A DNA stretch of 24,524 nt, from positions 1 to 24,524 of the forward strand of contig DDIE01000051.1 in the NCBI GenBank assembly GCA_002338385.1, read 5' to 3'. Position numbers and translations under genes: made by a program. This DNA is from Proteobacteria bacterium UBA1858. GTDB lineage: Bacteria; Pseudomonadota; Gammaproteobacteria; UBA4575. A model generated the notes under the pieces. The model saw only the letters and a program-made list of their open reading frames with translations, did no database searches and was not told the DNA's origin. This document shows, in pieces, positions 6,644 to 14,839 of this stretch (position 1 is the stretch's first letter; each line of letters opens with the position of its first letter).

Positions 6644-8046
6644 GCAGGCAACTCGGGGATGATGAACTCCGGCGCATAGTTTTCGAAGCGAGTGTACTGG
6701 CCCATAAAGGTTAAACGCGTTTTAAAAATTGGACCATTACGTTGTTTGGCGACAATGATTTCTGCGGTGCCTTTGTCCGGACTCTCTTCGTTGTATACCT
6801 CATCACGATAAATAAAGGTGATGATATCGGCGTCTTGTTCAATCGCGCCGGACTCACGCAGATCAGACATCACCGGACGCTTATCGGTACGTTGTTCTAG
6901 ACTACGATTCAATTGCGATAGAGCGATCACTGGGACATCCAGCTCTTTCGCCAGCGCTTTCAATGAGCGCGATATTTCTGAGACGTCATTAGTACGGTTT
7001 TCTGTACTACCCGTGATCTGCATGAGTTGCAGATAATCAATAATAATCAAGGACAGCCCGTGTTCGCGTTTGAGTCGACGCGCACGGGCACGAATTTCAG
7101 TAGGACTGAGGGCGGCACTGTCGTCAATGAATAATTTAGCATCGGACAGAATCGACACGGTGCTGCTGATATTGCGCCACTCCTCCTCGTTCAGACTGCC
7201 AGTCCGCAAATGTTGGGCATTGACACGCCCCATGGAAGATAGCATGCGCATAGTTAATTGATGACTTGGCATTTCCATACTAAAAACAGCTACTGAGGCT
7301 TGCCGTTTGATGATGGCATATTCGATCATATTCATGGCAAAACTGGTTTTACCCATGGATGGACGGCCTGCCACGATGATGAGATCACCATTCTGTAAGC
7401 CGGAGGTATTTTTATCGAATTCGTCAAAGCCGGTCGGTAGGCCGGTAATTGTGTCGCCGCGCTCACACAGCTCATTAATGCGTTCAACCGTGGTATTAAG
7501 TAATTCTTTCATACCTTTGAAACCGTTGGCATGACGCGCACCTTGATCGCCGATCTGGAAAATTTTCTTCTCGGCAATGTCGAGTAACTCAGTACTGTTG
7601 AGTCCTTGAGTCTGATAGGCGGAACCGGCAATTTCAGTGCCAGTAGACGCTAGTTGGCGCAAGATGGATTTTTCTCTGACTATGCTTGCATAAGCGCTGA
7701 TATTTGCCGCAGTAGGCGTTTCCTTAGCCAAAGTCGCAACATAGGCAGTGACATTGTTAAGGTTAGTGGTTTCAGTATCGTCCGCTTGCTTGATCTTATC
7801 GGCCAGGGTGACCACATCAAAAGGTTGATTGTGATAGGCCAGCTCGGCGATTGCTCGGAATATGAGGCGGTGATCGAACAGATGGAAATCATTTTCATTG
7901 ATCTGATCAGCAACCAAATCCCAGCAATTGTTCTCCAGCATCAAACCGCCCAACACAGCTTGCTCAGCCTCCATCGAGTAGGGTGGTGTCCGCAGTGTCT
8001 CGGCGCTGGGCGCAGAGTATTGGGGGTCTTGGTCTATCTCATTCAC
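6640..8046 (-). CDS. dnaB: Replicative DNA helicase DnaB
   Basis: The hexameric 5'-3' helicase that unwinds DNA at the replication fork and recruits primase. The N-terminal primase-interaction domain begins around PPYSMEAEQAVLGGLML. The RecA-like motor carries Walker A GRPSMGKTS (Lys233), Walker B LIIIDYLQLM and the C-terminal arginine region SDLRESGAIEQDADII. There is no intein. The frame is open upstream to 8193, inside rplI, but homology to E. coli DnaB (471 residues) points to the GTG at 8046, which gives 468 residues and lies 31 bases after the rplI stop. No clear Shine-Dalgarno precedes this GTG. An ATG at 8121 would overlap rplI by 44 bases and is less likely. The gene ends with a 4-base overlap into alr. 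Confidence 0.96.
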   Translation of the reverse strand: MNEIDQDPQYSAPSAETLRTPPYSMEAEQAVLGGLMLENNCWDLVADQINENDFHLFDHRLIFRAIAELAYHNQPFDVVTLADKIKQADDTETTNLNNVTAYVATLAKETPTAANISAYASIVREKSILRQLASTGTEIAGSAYQTQGLNSTELLDIAEKKIFQIGDQGARHANGFKGMKELLNTTVERINELCERGDTITGLPTGFDEFDKNTSGLQNGDLIIVAGRPSMGKTSFAMNMIEYAIIKRQASVAVFSMEMPSHQLTMRMLSSMGRVNAQHLRTGSLNEEEWRNISSTVSILSDAKLFIDDSAALSPTEIRARARRLKREHGLSLIIIDYLQLMQITGSTENRTNDVSEISRSLKALAKELDVPVIALSQLNRSLEQRTDKRPVMSDLRESGAIEQDADIITFIYRDEVYNEESPDKGTAEIIVAKQRNGPIFKTRLTFMGQYTRFENYAPEFIIPELPA

Positions 8047-8077
8047 TGCTAGGAAATGATTGAATAATGAGCGTGAT

Positions 8078-8527
8078 TTATTCTTCTGGAATAATCTTGA
8101 CAGTGATGCTGGCGTTAACATCAGTGTGTAGATGCAGTTCAATCTGGAATTCACCAGTCGTGCGGAAAGCACCATCAGGCATGCGTATTTCACGTTTTTC
8201 TACGTTATGGCCCATACTGGTCAGTGCGGCTAGCACATCGATATTACCCACCGAACCGAATAATTTACCCTCGGCGGCTTCCTTGGCGGCAATACTGACG
8301 ACCACACCATCGAGCTGCGCTTTGCGTGCCTCAGCCTGAGCCAGCAGAGTTTGCGCCTCGGCTTCCAGTTCTGCACGACGGGCTTCAAATTCGGCAATAT
8401 TTTCGGCGGTGGCAAACTTGGCTTTACCCTGTGGGATGAGGTAGTTGCGAGCATAGCCGGAACGGACACTGACTTTGTCGCCTAGCGCACCTAAATTTTC
8501 TACTTTAGCTAATAAAATGACGTCCAT
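8078..8527 (-). CDS. rplI: 50S ribosomal protein L9
   Basis: 149 residues, the family's usual length. The N-terminal rRNA-binding domain shows MDVILLAKVENLG followed by the signature GYARNYLIPQGKA. A long connecting helix rich in Ala and Glu (residues about 45-75) leads to the C-terminal domain with GKLFGSVGNIDV. AAGGAA lies about six bases before the ATG at 8527. It follows the DUF2232 gene by 23 bases and precedes dnaB, as in other non-enteric gammaproteobacteria. Confidence 0.98.
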   Translation of the reverse strand: MDVILLAKVENLGALGDKVSVRSGYARNYLIPQGKAKFATAENIAEFEARRAELEAEAQTLLAQAEARKAQLDGVVVSIAAKEAAEGKLFGSVGNIDVLAALTSMGHNVEKREIRMPDGAFRTTGEFQIELHLHTDVNASITVKIIPEE

Positions 8528-8550
8528 TGCTTTTCCTTATTATCTGTATA

Positions 8551-9438
8551 TCAATTAATCTTATTGCGCAGGCCAAAAAAAGTCTCAAACAAGCCAAGTA
8601 AAACAATGATTACTATTACTTGCGGCACAAAAATCACCAGCAAGTAGCTTATTATTAACCATAGCTTGCTGTTTGTCATGCTGGCACACAGGGTATGAAT
8701 AAAGGTCATCCCAGGGATGCAAAACAGGATGGCCATAATTCCAGCCAGTTGCGCCAGCGTGCTCGATTGCAATGCCAGTGCGGCCAGTGTCAGTGCTAGC
8801 GCGAGCAGCGCCAGCACTTTACCCAAGCGTATATTCTTAAACTCTTCTTTATACTGCTGATTGTCCTGAGCGACACAATTAAGCCAGTAGCCAAGGAAAA
8901 TCAGGCTGCTATGGACCAGTACGATCGACAGCACCATTATGCCGGTCATGTATTCGGACAGCGTAGCGATACTGCTTTCCACGTCCGCGGGTGACATAGT
9001 ACCAGCTTGAAAAATCGGCTCCAAAATCTGCCCCAGCACCTGTTGCCAGAACGCGGCGTTAGTGGGCAGAGCTATGTCTAACACGATGAAAACCAGTGCG
9101 CCAATCACTGCTGCGGCCTGCAAAGTGATATCCAGCGAGCGGGTACTTCTAAAAATCGCAGCCAGAATCAAACTGGGCGTCAACTGTGCAATGGCGGCGT
9201 ACAGTCCTATCACTGGATTGCCAAAAAAGGCATAACAGGCCATCGTCAAAGCCAGTGCCGACATGGCCACCACCACCGCACCATTTCTCAGCCCAGCATG
9301 CAGTGTGACGCTGACCAGCGCTGCTCCACTGACCACTGAGGCGAGTGGGAATATCAGAGCTAGTGCCAGAAAGCTAAAGACTACGGCAAAGGCTGGCAGC
9401 CTTCCTGACAGAGTAAGTAGAGCAAATTTCTTAATCAT
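8551..9438 (-). CDS. Polytopic membrane protein of the DUF2232 type
   Basis: A 295-residue, very hydrophobic protein with roughly seven to eight membrane segments, for example near residues 13-47, 53-73, 75-98, 108-125, 165-190, 206-225, 228-252 and 260-290. Position between rpsR and rplI and length match the uncharacterised DUF2232 (YybS-like) protein found at this locus in Pseudomonas and relatives. The YybS fold resembles transporter membrane components, but the function is unknown and I do not assign one. The ATG at 9438 has only a weak GAGTGAG upstream. Expression is presumably from the rpsF promoter as part of the ribosomal-protein operon. Confidence 0.85.
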   Translation of the reverse strand: MIKKFALLTLSGRLPAFAVVFSFLALALIFPLASVVSGAALVSVTLHAGLRNGAVVVAMSALALTMACYAFFGNPVIGLYAAIAQLTPSLILAAIFRSTRSLDITLQAAAVIGALVFIVLDIALPTNAAFWQQVLGQILEPIFQAGTMSPADVESSIATLSEYMTGIMVLSIVLVHSSLIFLGYWLNCVAQDNQQYKEEFKNIRLGKVLALLALALTLAALALQSSTLAQLAGIMAILFCIPGMTFIHTLCASMTNSKLWLIISYLLVIFVPQVIVIIVLLGLFETFFGLRNKIN

Positions 9439-9505
9439 TCATGACTCACTCAGGGCTGCCGCAAGGCCATGATGGCAGACTGTAAACTAGCGACTGGGTA
9501 AACGT

Positions 9506-9730
9506 TTAATGTTGGTCGCTATAGGGTAACAAAGCCAGATAACGAGCGCGCTTAACTGCGGTAGTTAATTGGCGCTGATACTTAGCTTTTGTGCCTGTGA
9601 TACGACTGGGAACAATTTTACCCGTTTCAGTAATGAAGTCTTTCAATAAATCGATATCTTTGTAATCGATATGTTTGATCCCTTCTTCAGTAAAACGGCA
9701 GTAGCGTCTACGACGAAAATACTTAGACAT
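9506..9730 (-). CDS. rpsR: 30S ribosomal protein S18
   Basis: 74 residues with the canonical S18 pattern: basic RRRRYCRF near the start, IDYKDIDLLKDFITETGKI, and the rRNA-binding PSRITGTKAKYQRQLTTAVKRARYLALLP. S18 binds 16S rRNA as a heterodimer with S6, which is encoded just upstream with a two-base gap. Its ribosome binding site lies inside the last Glu codons of rpsF (GAGGAGGAG), so translation of the two partners is physically linked. The enteric priB gene that separates rpsF and rpsR in E. coli is absent. Confidence 0.98.
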   Translation of the reverse strand: MSKYFRRRRYCRFTEEGIKHIDYKDIDLLKDFITETGKIVPSRITGTKAKYQRQLTTAVKRARYLALLPYSDQH

Positions 9731-9732
9731 AA

Positions 9733-10221
9733 TTATTTCTCCTCCTCAGTGGTTGCTGCTGGAGTTTCAGATGAGGACTCAGCTGGCGCGGCCTCGGCAG
9801 TGGCACTCGGCTCTGCGGCGGCAGCGGGCTCGGGCTTGCTTGCAGCGGGCTGTTCACTGGTCGCAGGTTTAGTTTCGCGGGTCTCACGCTCTTTTTCTTT
9901 TTCCAATGATTTCATCATCGGCGAAGGCTCGGTAATCGCTTGCTTGCAGCTCAACACCATATGGCGTAGGACCGCATCATTAAAGCGAAATGCGCTGATT
10001 AACTCATCCAGTGTGTCTTGCTTACACTCGATATTCATCAGCACATAGTGTGCCTTGAGGATTTTATTGATTGGATAAGCAAGAATACGCCGCCCCCAAT
10101 CTTCTTTGCGATGAATTTGACCGTCACCGCTGTCAATAATGCCGCAGTAACGCTCGACCATGGCAGATACCTGGTCGGATTGATCCGGATGGACCAAAAA
10201 TACGATCTCATAATGTCTCAT
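9733..10221 (-). CDS. rpsF: 30S ribosomal protein S6 with extended C-terminal tail
   Basis: 162 residues. Residues 1-100 are a typical S6: MRHYEIVFLVHPDQSDQV at the start, the middle motif DWGRRILAYPINK, and the C-terminal strand segment FNDAVLRHMVL. From about residue 105 the protein continues as a charged, then Ala/Pro/Glu/Ser/Thr-rich, low-complexity tail of about 58 residues ending EEEK. E. coli S6 is about 131-135 residues including its Glu additions, so this tail is long. Such tails occur in other proteobacteria and are probably disordered. AAGGAG (10227-10232) lies five bases before the ATG. The gene is first in the ribosomal-protein unit and has its own promoter and structured leader. 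Confidence 0.98.
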   Translation of the reverse strand: MRHYEIVFLVHPDQSDQVSAMVERYCGIIDSGDGQIHRKEDWGRRILAYPINKILKAHYVLMNIECKQDTLDELISAFRFNDAVLRHMVLSCKQAITEPSPMMKSLEKEKERETRETKPATSEQPAASKPEPAAAAEPSATAEAAPAESSSETPAATTEEEK

Positions 10222-10242
10222 TGTGTCTCCTTGTGGACGATG

Positions 10243-10293
10243 TCCCTCCGAGTTGAGATGCCCGGTAGGGAAAGGATAAGGCGCATGCCTTAT
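10243..10293 (-). promoter_or_regulatory. Structured rpsF leader, candidate S6:S18 autoregulatory site
   Basis: Two hairpins are visible in the minus-strand leader. The first, at 10293-10276, is ATAAGGC/GCCTTAT with a four-base loop and a perfect 7-bp stem. The second, at 10271-10243, pairs UCCCU with AGGGA, carries an unpaired A, then pairs CCG with CGG. It ends 11 bases before the ribosome binding site. Many bacteria control rpsF by binding of the S6:S18 complex to a leader stem with a CCG motif resembling the 16S site. The second hairpin fits in position and general form, but I have not scored it against the consensus. Confidence 0.5.
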
Positions 10294-10305
10294 ATGATCT
10301 TGTAA

Positions 10306-10342
10306 GGGCGCGTAGTGTACGTGACTGTTGGCTAGGATTCAA
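10306..10342 (-). promoter_or_regulatory. Strong sigma-70 promoter of the rpsF-rpsR operon with GC-rich discriminator
   Basis: On the minus strand, -35 TTGAAT (complement of 10337-10342) and -10 TACACT (complement of 10314-10319) are spaced by exactly 17 bases. The -10 is followed by ACGCGCCC. A TACACT box with a GC-rich discriminator is typical of growth-rate-controlled (stringent) ribosomal-protein promoters. The start site would be near 10307, giving a leader of about 85 bases to the rpsF ATG. Confidence 0.65.
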
Positions 10343-10379
10343 TCACAGGCGGGCAACAAAACACTGCATTAGGACGATC

Positions 10380-11120
10380 TCAGTGCTGTCTTTGGCGCAC
10401 GGCCTCATACAAAAAAAGCCCAGTGGCTACCGATACATTGAGACTCTCCACCTGACCCAGCATTGGCAGAGCACAGAGCTGATCACATTTTTCCCGCGTC
10501 AGCCGGCGTAAACCTTGACCCTCAGCCCCCATGACAACGGCGCTCGCAACCGTCAGATTGGCTTGATAGATTAAATGTTCTGCCTGTCCCTCAGCGCCAT
10601 ACACCCAGATACCTGCCTTTTTTATACGATCAATGCAGCGGGCCAGATTGGCTGTGCGGTGAATCTTTATCGTGAGGCTGGCACCGGAGGCGATCTTATG
10701 CACAGTCGGTGTCAGTGGTGCCGAGTGACGCTGAGGTAGAATAACGGCATCAACCCCAGCCGCATCGGCAGTTCTCAAGCAGGCGCCAAGATTATGCGGG
10801 TCACTGATTTCATCCAGTATCAAGACTAACGGAGGGGTACTATTATTGACTAAATTCAGGATATCCTGCTCTTCCAGTAAGTGGGTCGCTGAACAGCTGG
10901 CGGCAATCCCCTGATGCTGGGTCCCCTCACATAACAGATCTAATTTTGCGCGTTGGATGGTTTGCACTGAAATACCCAGGCGTCGTGCATGAGTCAGGCA
11001 TTCATCTGTGCGCATATTATTTTTATGCTGCTCAATCCAAACGGTTTGGACGCGCTCTGGCTGAAGTTTTAATACTGCACTGACGGTATGCAGGCCGGGC
11101 AGGACTTCTTGTTTGCTCAT
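10380..11120 (-). CDS. rlmB: 23S rRNA (guanosine-2251-2'-O)-methyltransferase RlmB
   Basis: A 246-residue SPOUT-class methyltransferase that modifies G2251 in the peptidyl-transferase P loop using S-adenosylmethionine. The N-terminal L30e-like substrate-binding domain (about 1-75) starts with GLHTVSAVLK. The knotted catalytic domain shows DEISDPHNLGACLRTADAAG (motif 1, with the conserved Asn), MGAEGQGLRRL (motif 2) and LGQVESLNVSVATG (motif 3). The gene follows rnr with a two-base gap, the usual rnr-rlmB arrangement. Its stop is only 38 bases from the rpsF -35 box, and no terminator is visible between them, so read-through into rpsF is likely. Confidence 0.97.
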   Translation of the reverse strand: MSKQEVLPGLHTVSAVLKLQPERVQTVWIEQHKNNMRTDECLTHARRLGISVQTIQRAKLDLLCEGTQHQGIAASCSATHLLEEQDILNLVNNSTPPLVLILDEISDPHNLGACLRTADAAGVDAVILPQRHSAPLTPTVHKIASGASLTIKIHRTANLARCIDRIKKAGIWVYGAEGQAEHLIYQANLTVASAVVMGAEGQGLRRLTREKCDQLCALPMLGQVESLNVSVATGLFLYEAVRQRQH

Positions 11121-11122
11121 GC

Positions 11123-13450
11123 CTATTTGCGCTTGGCGCCCTTAGCATTGGCTTTGCCCGCTTTCGAGGACTGGTTTTTTTTCTTTGATCTGGCCTTTTT
11201 CACGCTTGCATTTTTAGCCGATGCGGGTGTGTGGGCTGATTGTTGACGGCCTTTTTTAGCCAGCGCTGGAAGCGCTTTTTCTAATTGAAAATCAATTTTT
11301 CGGTCATCAATATCGACCCGTGCCACACGGATGTTGAGTGTCATACCGAGGCGGTAACGCTTACCTGTCAGTTCACCCTCAAGTGCCATGGTGGCTGAGT
11401 TAAAATGATAATAATCATCTGCCAGCGTGCTGATATGAATCAAGCCTTCAATATACACTTCGCTTAATTCCACAAATAAACCAAACGCAGTCACGCCGGT
11501 TATCTCTCCGGCAAAAACATGGCCCACTTTATCTTGCATGAACTCACACTTAAGCCACAATACGGCATCACGGGTAGCATCATCTGCACGTCGTTCAACC
11601 ATGGAGCAATGCTCGCCCTGAATTAACAAATCGTTGTGCGAGTATTGGAAAGTTTCAACTTTGTGTTGATCCGCCAAATGACTGATAGCACGATGCACAA
11701 TTAGGTCTGGATAGCGTCGTATCGGTGAGGTGAAGTGGGCATACTCAGAATGTGCCAGGCCGAAGTGACCTTTATTATCTGGGCTGTAAACAGCCTGGGA
11801 TAATGAGCGCAGTAACATCGTTTCAATCCAGCGATCCTCTTGCCGGCGACCGATTTGTTTGAGCAGTTTGGCGTAGTGTATAGGCTCAGGTTTTTCCCCA
11901 CCCCCCAGATTTAAACCCACTGTTTTGAGCAGTTCATGCAACTCTTTAAGCTTAGTTTCGGTAGGCCCCTCGTGGACACGATACAGCCCTGGGCACTTGT
12001 GCTTAGTGAGATAGCGAGCCGCGGCTACATTAGCTAAGATCATACATTCTTCGATAATACGATGGGCATCATTGCGCACGCAGGGCGCGATTTTGATAAT
12101 TTTCTGGTCCGGGCCAAACTCTATTTTTGTTTCCGTCGTATTAAAATCAATAGCACCTCGCTCGCCGCGCGCACTCAACAATGTGCGAAATAAAGCATGC
12201 AAGTTATCTAAAGGTTCGCATAGTTGTGCTAATGCTTGTCGAGCAGGCTGTTGTTGTTCAACGATGGCTGCGGCGACCTCGGTGTAGGTTAGGCGTGCAT
12301 GTGACTCAATCACTGCTTTGTAAAAGCGGTAACTGCGTAAACCACCTTTTGCGGCTAAACTCATTTCACATACCAGAGATAGTCTAGGCGTGTTCGGATT
12401 AAGTGAACACAAACCGTTAGATAAATTCTCAGGTAACATCGGAATTACCCGACCCGGGAAGTAGACTGAGGTGCCGCGCCATTGGGCTTCGGTGTCGAGT
12501 GGATTGCCAGGTTCTACATAAAATGACACATCGGCAATGGCGACATAAAGTTTCCAGCCTGAGGTGGTCTTTTCACAATACACTGCATCATCAAAATCTT
12601 TGGCGTCCTCGCCATCAATAGTAACGAAGGGAAGATGTCTTAAATCAACTCGCTGTGGTGCTTCCTCAGCGATAGAATCTTCAGAGAATGCATCCGCTTC
12701 TGCAATGACTTGCTCAGAAAATTCATTCGGCAGGCCGTGCACGCGAATGGCAATATCAATCTCCATCCCAGCACCCATGTGTTCACCCAAAATCTCACTA
12801 ATACTCCCGATAGGCTGATTGCGTTTAGTCGGTTGTTCAGTGATGTCAGCAATCACAATCTGACCTTTTTTTGCATTTTTACGATGACCATCAGGAATCA
12901 GAATATCTTGATGAATTTTCTTATTATCCGGGATCACAAAAGTGAGGCCTTGTTCTTCATGGAAGCGACCGACCACCTCTTTATTATGGCGTTCCAGAAC
13001 ATCCACCACATGACCTTCTCTGCGTCCGTCATGCTTAACTTTGCTGACTTGTACGACAGCACGATCTCCATGCAGCGTGGCACGCATTTCACGCGGAGAT
13101 AAAAATATATCTTTTTCCTGATCTTCATCCGGGGCCAAAAAGCCAAACCCATCGGGGTGCGCAATAATTCGTCCACGCACCAAATCAGCATGTCCAACAG
13201 GCAGATAACAATTCTGTCGGTTTCTGACCACTTGACCATCACGTTCCATGGCACGCAGACGCCGCGAGAGTGACTCGATATCTCGCTCGGTGCGTATTTG
13301 GAGTGATTTTTGAAGTTGCGTAAAGGTAACGGGGCCTTCGTTTTGCTTGATAATCTGGAGTATCAATTCGCGACTGGCAATAGGGTGTTGGTATTTACCG
13401 GCCTCACGTTGTGCGTGTGGATCTTTTATTTTCTTTTTAGATTTTGCCAT
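11123..13450 (-). CDS. rnr: Ribonuclease R
   Basis: A 775-residue processive 3'-5' exoribonuclease of the RNB family, able to degrade structured RNA. Domains in order are an N-terminal winged HTH (about 25-85), two cold-shock domains (about 88-240, with GRIIAHPDGFGFLAPD), the RNB catalytic domain and an S1 domain (about 642-722, GEITGVTAFGLFVELSEVYIEG split around the S1 core). A Lys/Ala-rich basic tail follows from about 732 to the end. The active-site acids lie in DGEDAKDFDDAVY (Asp279, Asp285, Asp287, Asp288). The length and basic tail fit RNase R rather than RNase II. The ATG at 13450 lacks a good Shine-Dalgarno. nsrR, which precedes rnr in E. coli, is absent; the 99-base gap to purA holds nothing I recognise. 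Confidence 0.97.
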   Translation of the reverse strand: MAKSKKKIKDPHAQREAGKYQHPIASRELILQIIKQNEGPVTFTQLQKSLQIRTERDIESLSRRLRAMERDGQVVRNRQNCYLPVGHADLVRGRIIAHPDGFGFLAPDEDQEKDIFLSPREMRATLHGDRAVVQVSKVKHDGRREGHVVDVLERHNKEVVGRFHEEQGLTFVIPDNKKIHQDILIPDGHRKNAKKGQIVIADITEQPTKRNQPIGSISEILGEHMGAGMEIDIAIRVHGLPNEFSEQVIAEADAFSEDSIAEEAPQRVDLRHLPFVTIDGEDAKDFDDAVYCEKTTSGWKLYVAIADVSFYVEPGNPLDTEAQWRGTSVYFPGRVIPMLPENLSNGLCSLNPNTPRLSLVCEMSLAAKGGLRSYRFYKAVIESHARLTYTEVAAAIVEQQQPARQALAQLCEPLDNLHALFRTLLSARGERGAIDFNTTETKIEFGPDQKIIKIAPCVRNDAHRIIEECMILANVAAARYLTKHKCPGLYRVHEGPTETKLKELHELLKTVGLNLGGGEKPEPIHYAKLLKQIGRRQEDRWIETMLLRSLSQAVYSPDNKGHFGLAHSEYAHFTSPIRRYPDLIVHRAISHLADQHKVETFQYSHNDLLIQGEHCSMVERRADDATRDAVLWLKCEFMQDKVGHVFAGEITGVTAFGLFVELSEVYIEGLIHISTLADDYYHFNSATMALEGELTGKRYRLGMTLNIRVARVDIDDRKIDFQLEKALPALAKKGRQQSAHTPASAKNASVKKARSKKKNQSSKAGKANAKGAKRK

Positions 13451-13549
13451 GCAGCATTACAGAGTATTTAGATGAAACATACTAACCGTTTTACCCTCAC
13501 TTAGCGAATTAATCCTGCTGTTTGCTGTTTTTCTAGCGGCGTATAACAA

Positions 13550-14839
13550 TTAGTATATTCGCTTACGAATGATGTTCTCATTGCGTTCCGGACCAGTAGA
13601 AATTATATCAATGGGGACATTGAGTAAGGCTTCAACCTTGCTGATATAGGCTTTTGCATTCTGAGGTAGCTGGGCAAAATCAGTCATACCTACGGTCGAA
13701 GTTTGCCAGCCCGGCAGGGTAATGTATTCAGGTTGGCAGTTTTCAATATTATCTGCATTAAAGGGTAATGACTCGAATGATTGTCCATCTTGGGTGTAAG
13801 CCACGCAGATACGTAGCTCTTCTAATTGATCCATAACATCGAGTTTTGTGAAGCAAATACCACTTACGCCATTGATATGTACGGCGCGTCTTAACGCCAC
13901 CACATCCAGCCAGCCACAGCGACGCTGACGTCCGGTCGTAGCCCCAAATTCATGGCCTCTGCGACCGAGTTCCTCACCGACACTATCATTCAGTTCAGTT
14001 GGGAATGGGCCGCCACCAACACGTGTCGTATAGGCTTTGACAATAGCTAACACATAATCAATTGAGCCCGGCGCAACACCGCTGCCGGCACACACGCCTC
14101 CGGCGGTGGTATTAGAGGAGGTCACATAGGGATAAGTGCCATGATCAATATCAAGCAAGGTACCTTGTGCGCCCTCAAACAAGATTTTCTTATGTTGCTG
14201 TTGTAAGTCATGCAGACGCGCACTGACATCAGTCATCATGGGCAGCATTATTTCCGACCAGGTATGCAGCTGATCGGCTAGTTGGGCGTAGTCACACTGT
14301 TCATGCTGATAATAATTTTTCAGGGTGAAGTTGTGTAAATCCAGCACGGCTTCAAGTTTTTCTAAAGCCCTGTCCATGCGGCTAAGATCACCCAGACGCA
14401 GACCACGGCGTGCGATTTTATCTTCATAGGCAGGGCCTATGCCGCGTCCAGTGGTGCCGATGGCGGATTTTCCACGTGCTCGCTCGCGGGCTTGATCGAG
14501 TAAAATATGGCAGGGTAGGATCAGTGGGCAACCATCGGACAGGAATAATTTGTTAGCCACTTCAACGCCACGCGCTGCCAGCATGGTCATCTCTTCCAGT
14601 AAGGCATGCGGTGAGAGCACCACGCCATTACCGATATAGCAGTCTACATTTTGGCGCAATATGCCCGAGGGTATCAAATGCAGGATGGTAGTCTCATCAC
14701 CCACGACAATAGTATGACCTGCATTGTGTCCACCCTGAAAACGCACTACAGCATCAGCTTCAGCGGTCAGCATATCAACAATCTTGCCTTTACCCTCATC
14801 CCCCCATTGGGCGCCCAGCACGACTAAATTGTTGTTCAT
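13550..14839 (-). CDS. purA: Adenylosuccinate synthetase
   Basis: 429 residues, normal for the family. The enzyme condenses IMP with aspartate using GTP, the first committed step to AMP. The N-terminal glycine-rich loop WGDEGKGK carries the catalytic Asp14, and GHNAGHT carries His42. Further signatures are GTTGRGIGPAYEDK, the IMP-loop region TTAGGVCAGSG, and GRQRRCGWLDVV. The C-terminal GTP-binding residues are within STGPERNENI. The ATG overlaps the hisZ stop by four bases (ATGA), so hisZ and purA are translationally coupled, as seen in Pseudomonas-type genomes. Confidence 0.98.
   Translation of the reverse strand: MNNNLVVLGAQWGDEGKGKIVDMLTAEADAVVRFQGGHNAGHTIVVGDETTILHLIPSGILRQNVDCYIGNGVVLSPHALLEEMTMLAARGVEVANKLFLSDGCPLILPCHILLDQARERARGKSAIGTTGRGIGPAYEDKIARRGLRLGDLSRMDRALEKLEAVLDLHNFTLKNYYQHEQCDYAQLADQLHTWSEIMLPMMTDVSARLHDLQQQHKKILFEGAQGTLLDIDHGTYPYVTSSNTTAGGVCAGSGVAPGSIDYVLAIVKAYTTRVGGGPFPTELNDSVGEELGRRGHEFGATTGRQRRCGWLDVVALRRAVHINGVSGICFTKLDVMDQLEELRICVAYTQDGQSFESLPFNADNIENCQPEYITLPGWQTSTVGMTDFAQLPQNAKAYISKVEALLNVPIDIISTGPERNENIIRKRIY

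Noticed and set aside
7654..8052. 132-codon plus-strand open frame opposite dnaB
   Set aside because: It is the complement of the conserved DnaB N-terminal domain and shows no family resemblance.
9671..10048. 125-codon plus-strand open frame with Ala/Gly/Ser-rich product opposite rpsF
   Set aside because: The composition is a mirror of the repetitive rpsF tail codons; no independent evidence supports a gene.
12710..13102. 130-codon plus-strand open frame opposite rnr
   Set aside because: It is antisense to the conserved RNase R cold-shock domains and has no motif or ribosome binding site.
13451..13549. Possible tRNA or nsrR remnant between purA and rnr
   Set aside because: The 99 bases show no cloverleaf, no CCA end and no coding resemblance.
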